Position numbers and translations under genes: made by a program
Part shown: positions 13,960 through 18,932 of the stretch, in pieces
How the letters are laid out: each line of letters starts with the position of its first letter
Position numbering within the stretch: the first letter of the stretch is position 1
The notes under the pieces: model-generated
The model's input: only the letters and a program-made list of their open reading frames with translations
The model's database searches: none
What the model was told of the DNA's origin: nothing
Assembly: GCA_046546095.1 (NCBI GenBank)
Contig: JBKGYK010000067.1
Span: 1-18,932 of the forward strand
DNA length: 18,932 bases
Direction of reading: 5' to 3'
From: JAQIBY01 sp046546095
GTDB lineage: Bacteria > Bacteroidota > Bacteroidia > Bacteroidales > ML635J-15

Positions 13960-15831
13960 ATGATCAGATTATCAGCCAGTTCGTGCTTTAATTGTTTGCT
14001 GTTTTTTCTATTGATCGGGATTTCAGTATTCGGCATGCATGCATGTTCGGATAAACCCGGGAGTAACACACAGATTGAACAGATAGCGGAGCATGATATC
14101 GAAAAAGAGGACTCCGTTTTTTCGGTGCTGGCGGATTATTACAACGAGAAACCTGACTCAGCCATTATCCTTGCCGCAAATTGTGAGATACAGATGATTG
14201 CCAATGATAATCATGCCGGACTGATTCGCCTGTACTCCTTTCTTTCGGAACTGTATCAATACAGAGTGCGGGATGATAGTAAAGCATTGCATTATATCAA
14301 TATGGCCATGGATGTACTGGCTGAACATCCATACATTCACTTTGACAATCCGTTTTTGTACATCAATGCAGGCAATATTTTACTAAAGCATGAGATGTAT
14401 AACGAGGCGATATATGTATACAAGGAAATAGGCAGCGTGATGAACCTTAACACACGGCCTGAAGTCAAAGCCCTGATCAGCAACAACATCGGACTGGCCT
14501 ATCAGTCACTGGATATGTGCGACTCTTCCAGGCATTACTATGCGCTGGCTCTTAGGCAGGGGGACACCACTGACAGCCGGTCTCTTTTGATGAAAATTCA
14601 GTCTTATAATCACCTTGGAAAACTGGCATTTCAATGCGGTTATGCAGATTCTGTACCGCAATATTTCAGGAACACACAGCAACTGTTTGATACCATCAAC
14701 CTGAACCTGGATAATTTACCGTTTTGGGAAACACAAAAACGATGGAAAGACATCTCACTGGATTACATCAATTACCGGATTGGCTCAAATCTGAATATGG
14801 CAAATTATTACCTGGAAAAACAGCAGCCGGATTCAGCATTGAGTGTATTAAAGCAAGCAGACCCGCATTTTGATCCCGATCAGGGAAACAGTATGACACA
14901 TGCCCTGATGACCGAAGCATATGTTCAGAAAGATATGCTGAAAAAGGCATTGCATCATATTGATACTGCCATTGCACTATCCTCTGGTCAACCTGACGAA
15001 CACAAGGTTCTGGCTGAATTTTACATGCTCAGGGCTGACGTGTTGGATAAAATGGGAGATGAACAAAAAGCCGGCAATTGCAACAAAATGGCTTCCACGT
15101 ATAATGACAGTGCTAAAACAGGCAAATCTTCCCATGAGCATATGTCAGGCAAAATAGAACTGGCAGTAAAGCCCATACAGATTGCCATGAAAAAAATTGA
15201 AATCAGGCAAAACCAAAAACTAAAAACCGTAGAAATGCAGTTGCAGCTTGCTGAACAGAAACAAAAAACAAGTTTGTATCGCTGGCTGACTATATCAGGG
15301 GCTCTGTCTATCGCTTTGCTGATACTTATCTTTTTAATGTATCGATACAAATCCAGGAAACGCCTTGCTGAAGTGTCGCTTGAGGCATCGGAAAAAGAAA
15401 AAAAGTTCATGACAAATGAGTTGCAGAACTTTTCTTTGCATCTGGTATATCGCAATGATTTCCTGAATGAGCTTCAGCGTAAACTAAAGGCCATGGTAAA
15501 AGATGCCAGTGATAAAAACAAGCAAAAAATCAAGGGTTTGCATTTGCAGATATCACAAAACCTGCAAAATGGGCAGGATGCCAAAATAATTGAAGAAAAA
15601 ATCAATGAAATAAACTCGGGATTTTTGTTCAATCTGAGTGAAAAGTTCCCTCACCTAACCGAAAACGATAAAAACCTCTGTGCGATGGTCCGGATGAATC
15701 TTTCTTCAAAAGAAATTGCCTCCATAAAAAATATCTCCGAGCGTTCCGTCATTACTGCGCGTTATCGCCTGCGACAGAAACTTGACCTCTCATCCGACCA
15801 AAACCTGAATGATTTCCTGAAACAAGTGTAA
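13960..15831 (+). CDS. Membrane-anchored TPR regulator with C-terminal LuxR-type HTH
   Basis: The protein has 623 residues from ATG 13960; a TTG at 13954 is less likely. A hydrophobic signal-like stretch (CLLFFLLIGISVFGMHAC) ends at a possible lipobox cysteine, C29. TPR-like helices fill about 60-400 (for example SNNIGLAYQSLDMCDSSRHY). A transmembrane helix lies at about 441-463, a coiled coil at about 470-550, and then NLSEKFPHLTENDKNLCAMV leads into a LuxR-type HTH (LSSKEIASIKNISERSVITA). This architecture is common in Bacteroidota, where a periplasmic TPR sensor is tied through the membrane to a cytosolic DNA-binding domain. The signal and targets are unknown. No histidine kinase or receiver domain is present. 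The upstream serine dehydratase lies about 120 bp away and is probably separate. Confidence 0.85.
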   Translation: MIRLSASSCFNCLLFFLLIGISVFGMHACSDKPGSNTQIEQIAEHDIEKEDSVFSVLADYYNEKPDSAIILAANCEIQMIANDNHAGLIRLYSFLSELYQYRVRDDSKALHYINMAMDVLAEHPYIHFDNPFLYINAGNILLKHEMYNEAIYVYKEIGSVMNLNTRPEVKALISNNIGLAYQSLDMCDSSRHYYALALRQGDTTDSRSLLMKIQSYNHLGKLAFQCGYADSVPQYFRNTQQLFDTINLNLDNLPFWETQKRWKDISLDYINYRIGSNLNMANYYLEKQQPDSALSVLKQADPHFDPDQGNSMTHALMTEAYVQKDMLKKALHHIDTAIALSSGQPDEHKVLAEFYMLRADVLDKMGDEQKAGNCNKMASTYNDSAKTGKSSHEHMSGKIELAVKPIQIAMKKIEIRQNQKLKTVEMQLQLAEQKQKTSLYRWLTISGALSIALLILIFLMYRYKSRKRLAEVSLEASEKEKKFMTNELQNFSLHLVYRNDFLNELQRKLKAMVKDASDKNKQKIKGLHLQISQNLQNGQDAKIIEEKINEINSGFLFNLSEKFPHLTENDKNLCAMVRMNLSSKEIASIKNISERSVITARYRLRQKLDLSSDQNLNDFLKQV

Positions 15832-15872
15832 CCAGGATTGTCGCACAATACAAATCGCGGATTATATGCCAT

Positions 15873-15908
15873 AAAAAACCGGCTTCAAAGCTATCCTGGC
15901 CGGCTTTT
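15873..15908 (-). terminator. Intrinsic terminator of aspS (may also stop the facing TPR/HTH gene)
   Basis: On the minus strand AAAAGCCGGC pairs with GCCGGTTTTTT, including one G-U pair, and is followed by a T-run. On the plus strand the same position is an A-C mismatch, so it is tuned for aspS. It sits 18 bp past the aspS stop in the gap between the convergent genes. Confidence 0.8.
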
Positions 15909-15925
15909 CATTTCTGCCGGTTCAA

Positions 15926-17695
15926 TTATTCTGATTGTTCAGCCTGCTTGTTGCGTTTGAGTTCCAGCTCTTTTAACTGAGTTTCTGAAATGGGAGCAGG
16001 AGCATCAATCATGATATCCCGGCCGGCGTTGTTTTTCGGAAAGGCAATGTAATCACGAATGCTGTCGCTGCCGCCAAACAGGGCACATATACGGTCAAAG
16101 CCAAAGGCAATACCACCGTGGGGAGGCACGCCATAGCGGAAAGCATTCAGCAAAAAGCCAAACTGTGCTTCGGCTTCCTCTTCACTAAAACCAAGCAGTG
16201 CAAACATGCGTGACTGATCTTCCTGCTTGTGAATCCGGATGGAACCGCCACCGAGTTCAACACCATTGATCACCATATCATATGCATTGGCACGGATTTT
16301 TCCCGGATCGCTGTCAAACAAGCCGGCGTCTTCTTCCTTGGCTGAGGTGAAAGGATGGTGCATGGCATGATAGCGCTGAGTTTCTTCGTCCCATTCCAGC
16401 AAGGGAAAGTCCACTACCCACAGCGGTACAAACACGTCGGGGTTTCGCAGACCGAGCTGTTTTCCCATTTCCAGTCGCAAAACAGAAAGTTGGTCCTGTG
16501 TCTTACGTTTTTCTCCGGCCAGTATCAACAAAAGGTCTCCGGGTTTTGCATCAAATTTATCTGCCCAGGTTTTCAGATCTTCCCGGGAAAAGAATTTATC
16601 CACGGATGACTTAAACGACCCGTCTTCATTATATTTTACGTATACAAGGCCTTTGGCTCCCACCTGAGGCTGCTGGACAAATTTTGTCAGTTTATCAAGT
16701 TGTTTGCGGGAATAGGAGGCACAAGCTTCTGCACAAATACCACCCACATAGTCAACCATATCAAACACTTTGAAGCCTTTATTTTGCACCAGACTGGTGA
16801 GTTCGTGGAATTCCATGCCAAAGCGCAAATCAGGTTTGTCAGAGCCGTATTTTTCCATGGCATCGTGCCAGCTCATTCTGCGAAAAGGCGTTTGAATTTC
16901 CACGCCTTTAACTTCTTTAAACAGATTTTGCATCAGCCCCTCAAACTGAGCCATGATATCATCCTGTTCCACAAAGGCCATTTCACAGTCAATCTGGGAA
17001 AATTCAGGTTGCCGGTCGGCGCGCAAATCTTCATCGCGGTAACATTTTACAATCTGAAAATATTTATCTATGCCTCCCAGCATAAGCAATTGCTTAAAAG
17101 TCTGTGGTGACTGCGGCAGAGCATAAAATGTTCCCGGGTGCATGCGGGATGGCACAACAAAATCACGGGCGCCTTCGGGGGTAGATTTTATCAGGTTGGG
17201 TGTTTCAACTTCAAGAAATCCGCTTTCATCCATATATCTGCGTGTTGCCTGAGCGATTTTGTGTCGCAGAATGAGCGCTTCTTTTACCGGATTTCGGCGA
17301 ATATCCAGATAACGGTGTTTCATACGAAGTTCATCACTGCCGTCGCTTTCCTCTTCAATGGTGAAGGGTGGCGTTTCAGCTGCAGAAAGAATTTCCAGTT
17401 TATCAGGAAAAATTTCTATAGCACCGGTGGGAATATTGTCGTTTTTGGAATAGCGTTCCACAACCTTACCTGTAGCTTTAATCACATACTCGCGGCCGCA
17501 TTTTTCTGCTGTTTCAATCACTTTTTTATCGGTTTTACTTTCATCAAAAGCCAGTTGGGTAATGCCATAACGATCCCGGAGGTCAATCCATATCATGCCG
17601 CCTTTATCGCGTTTTCGTTGTACCCATCCACTAAGAGTAACTTCCTGTCCCTGGTGTTCTGAGCGTAATTCGCCACAAGTATGTGTTCTGTGCAT
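15926..17695 (-). CDS. aspS: Aspartyl-tRNA synthetase
   Basis: The protein has 589 residues from ATG 17695, the normal length of bacterial AspRS. The N-terminal OB-fold anticodon-binding domain opens MHRTHTCGELRSEHQGQEVT and includes GWVQRKRDKGGMIWIDLRDR. The class II catalytic core has QSPQ (195-198), motif 2 YRDEDLRADRQPEFSQID (219-236), and motif 3 GIAFGFDR (528-535), where the arginine binds ATP. The bacterial insertion domain lies between motifs 2 and 3. The enzyme charges tRNA-Asp with aspartate in the cytosol. It has its own promoter at 17721-17728 and its own terminator, so it is transcribed apart from dusB even though the two genes share a direction. Confidence 0.97.
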   Translation of the reverse strand: MHRTHTCGELRSEHQGQEVTLSGWVQRKRDKGGMIWIDLRDRYGITQLAFDESKTDKKVIETAEKCGREYVIKATGKVVERYSKNDNIPTGAIEIFPDKLEILSAAETPPFTIEEESDGSDELRMKHRYLDIRRNPVKEALILRHKIAQATRRYMDESGFLEVETPNLIKSTPEGARDFVVPSRMHPGTFYALPQSPQTFKQLLMLGGIDKYFQIVKCYRDEDLRADRQPEFSQIDCEMAFVEQDDIMAQFEGLMQNLFKEVKGVEIQTPFRRMSWHDAMEKYGSDKPDLRFGMEFHELTSLVQNKGFKVFDMVDYVGGICAEACASYSRKQLDKLTKFVQQPQVGAKGLVYVKYNEDGSFKSSVDKFFSREDLKTWADKFDAKPGDLLLILAGEKRKTQDQLSVLRLEMGKQLGLRNPDVFVPLWVVDFPLLEWDEETQRYHAMHHPFTSAKEEDAGLFDSDPGKIRANAYDMVINGVELGGGSIRIHKQEDQSRMFALLGFSEEEAEAQFGFLLNAFRYGVPPHGGIAFGFDRICALFGGSDSIRDYIAFPKNNAGRDIMIDAPAPISETQLKELELKRNKQAEQSE

Positions 17696-17720
17696 AATGT
17701 ATTTCTTGATGTTTGATGCG

Positions 17721-17751
17721 CAAAATTAGTAAATTCAGTATGATATGGAAA
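17721..17751 (-). promoter_or_regulatory. aspS promoter
   Basis: On the minus strand TTTC (17751-17748) is followed after 19 nt by TAATTTTG (17728-17721), a perfect -7 element followed by C. It sits about 25 bp before ATG 17695. Confidence 0.6.
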
Positions 17752-17796
17752 GATTGAGGAAAGATTGTGGATATTGATACATTACAACCATTCTGA

Positions 17797-18813
17797 TCAA
17801 ATTTCACCAAAGGCCCAGGGGTTTTCCGGCCTGAAATCGCCATATTCCTCCCGCACTTTTTCAAGGAGTTGCATGATTTCATCCGGCTCTTTGCTGGTAA
17901 CCAGTTGCATGCGCAGGGGCTTAAAGTGAGGAACACCTTTGAAGTAAAGCGAAAAATGTCGCCGCATTTCAAAAATACCACGTGGCAGGGATTTGTATTC
18001 AAGAGATTTTTCAAAATGCAGTTTGGCGATATCCACTCTTTCACTCACGGTGGGTGGCAGCATGCTTTCTCCAGTATCCAGGTAATGATGAATTTCCTTA
18101 AAAATCCATGGCCTGCCGATGCTGGCACGGCCTACCATGATACCGTCAATCTTGTATTGTTTAAAATAAGCGGCGGCCATCTCTCCGGAATTGATATCTC
18201 CGTTTCCAATGACGGGAATTTCCATATCCGGATGTTCCTTTACCTGCTGAATGAGTTCCCATTTTGCGGTACCTTTGTACATCTGAGCCCGGGTACGACC
18301 GTGAATGGTGAGTGCCTTGATACCGGCATCCTGGAGGCGCAGGGATATTTCGAGCACATTTTTATTTTCTTCGTCCCAGCCCAGACGTGTCTTGGCAGTA
18401 ACGGGAATATCAGTGGCCTGCACTACCTGCCGTGTCATGTCTTCCATGAGATCCGGATTTTTCATCATACCGGAACCGGCTCCCCTTTTGGCAATTTTTT
18501 TTACAGGACAACCAAAGTTAAGATCAATGACATCCGGACGCGCTTTTTCTGCCATACGGGCAGATTCCACCATGGGTTCAATAAGGTGACCATAAAGCTG
18601 TATGCCAATGGGACGTTCATTGTCATCAAGCTTAAGCTTTTCCAGACTTTTTCTGCCATCACGGATCAGCCCGTCAGATGAAATAAACTCAGTGTACATC
18701 ATATCAGCTCCAAATAGCTTACACATATACCGGAAAGATGGATCCGTAATGTCTTCCATAGGTGCCAGTAGAACAGGCTTGTCTCTGAGTTCAGTATTCC
18801 CGATGCGTAACAT
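17797..18813 (-). CDS. dusB: tRNA-dihydrouridine synthase (DusB-like)
   Basis: The protein has 338 residues from ATG 18813. The longer frame from TTG 18831 is rejected because it runs through a TAttTTTG promoter-like element. The FMN-binding TIM barrel shows VLLAPMEDITDPSFR (14-28), the catalytic cysteine C102 in DLNFGCPVKK, MMKNPDLMEDM, VTAKTRLGWD, ALTIHGRTRAQMYKG, PVIGNGDI and GIMVGRASIGRPWIF. The C-terminal helical tRNA-binding domain ends near FRPENPWAFGEI. The enzyme reduces uridines in the tRNA D-loop with FMN and NADPH. Assignment to the DusB subgroup is by overall resemblance. It lies 101 bp upstream of aspS in the same direction. Confidence 0.93.
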   Translation of the reverse strand: MLRIGNTELRDKPVLLAPMEDITDPSFRYMCKLFGADMMYTEFISSDGLIRDGRKSLEKLKLDDNERPIGIQLYGHLIEPMVESARMAEKARPDVIDLNFGCPVKKIAKRGAGSGMMKNPDLMEDMTRQVVQATDIPVTAKTRLGWDEENKNVLEISLRLQDAGIKALTIHGRTRAQMYKGTAKWELIQQVKEHPDMEIPVIGNGDINSGEMAAAYFKQYKIDGIMVGRASIGRPWIFKEIHHYLDTGESMLPPTVSERVDIAKLHFEKSLEYKSLPRGIFEMRRHFSLYFKGVPHFKPLRMQLVTSKEPDEIMQLLEKVREEYGDFRPENPWAFGEI

Positions 18814-18817
18814 GCGG

Positions 18818-18825
18818 CAAAAATA
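18818..18825 (-). promoter_or_regulatory. Candidate -7 element of dusB
   Basis: The minus strand reads TATTTTTG, a full match to TAnnTTTG, but only 5 bp before ATG 18813. Transcription would then start at or next to the ATG (a leaderless mRNA), or the true promoter is further upstream. Confidence 0.35.
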
Positions 18826-18837
18826 ACACAAAATATG

Positions 18838-18932
18838 TTATGAATTACGGGATTTTGGCTTGTCTGCAACATCATACCGAAGGCTGTGTATTGCGCCCCT
18901 TTGCAGGCGATTACCCCGGCGGGCCGGCGGAT
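18838..18932. other. Unassigned right edge; open in two frames
   Basis: A plus-strand frame starts at ATG 18840 (MNYGILACLQHHTEGCVLRP) and is open to the edge. A minus-strand frame ending with TAA at 18838 reads GAIHSLRYDVADKPKSRNS. The last 30 bases are more GC-rich than their surroundings. I recognise neither product and cannot choose between them. Confidence 0.2.

Noticed and set aside
17869..18681. A 270-codon plus-strand open frame opposite dusB
   Set aside because: It is fully contained in dusB on the other strand, has no recognisable domain, and dusB shows all family motifs.

Overview
This window looks like chromosomal DNA from a member of the Bacteroidota, probably Bacteroidales or Marinilabiliales-like; that finer placement is inference. 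Three things point there. Several genes are preceded by the Bacteroidota -7 element TAnnTTTG (upstream of typA, hipB, aspS, the osmC-like gene, the cDPG-synthase-like gene and the TPR/HTH regulator), in most cases close to a plausible start codon. Shine-Dalgarno sequences are essentially absent. The gene families are also typical of that phylum: a membrane TPR protein with a C-terminal LuxR-like helix-turn-helix, a single-chain 402-residue iron-sulphur L-serine dehydratase, and a RAYT transposase. No rRNA, tRNA or CRISPR array was seen.

Layout. 1-330 (-): the 5' part of a REP-associated tyrosine transposase, cut by the window edge inside a 15-bp tandem repeat, with an apparent frameshift near its N-terminus. 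331-579: non-coding, with a REP-like palindrome. 580-1530 (+): AEC-family permease, convergent with 1538-4012 (-), a multi-pass membrane protein with C-terminal TPRs that resembles TMTC/GT-C glycosyltransferases. 4132-5007 (-): DUF89 protein. 5008-5473: the longest gene-free stretch, holding an 11-bp hairpin, a 43-bp inverted repeat (42/43 matching) and the typA promoter. 5474-7279 (+): typA. 7280-8832 (-): a hipBA toxin-antitoxin locus whose hipA is interrupted by one in-frame TAA; two palindromic operators overlap its promoter. 8979-10322 (-): a cyclic-2,3-diphosphoglycerate-synthase-like P-loop protein with its own terminator. 10520-11318 (-): a two-gene osmC/FlK-type thioesterase operon. 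11421-12422 (+): GT2 glycosyltransferase. 12632-13840 (+): L-serine dehydratase. 13960-15831 (+): TPR/TM/HTH regulator. 15926-17695 (-): aspS. 17797-18813 (-): dusB.

Most genes are housekeeping or general metabolism and do not form one pathway. Translation and tRNA functions are represented by typA, aspS and dusB. The accessory parts are the RAYT/REP pair at the left edge, the hipBA module inserted tail-to-tail against typA with no spacer, and the MITE-like inverted repeat upstream of typA. The most notable observations are the nonsense-split hipA with all visible kinase residues intact, the operator/promoter architecture of hipBA, the VEPLH-encoding tandem repeat in the RAYT gene, the long inverted repeat, and the OsmC-like protein that keeps only one of its two usual cysteines next to a thioesterase with an FlK-spaced Thr/Glu/His triad. 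I see no convincing evidence of an entirely new multi-gene system.
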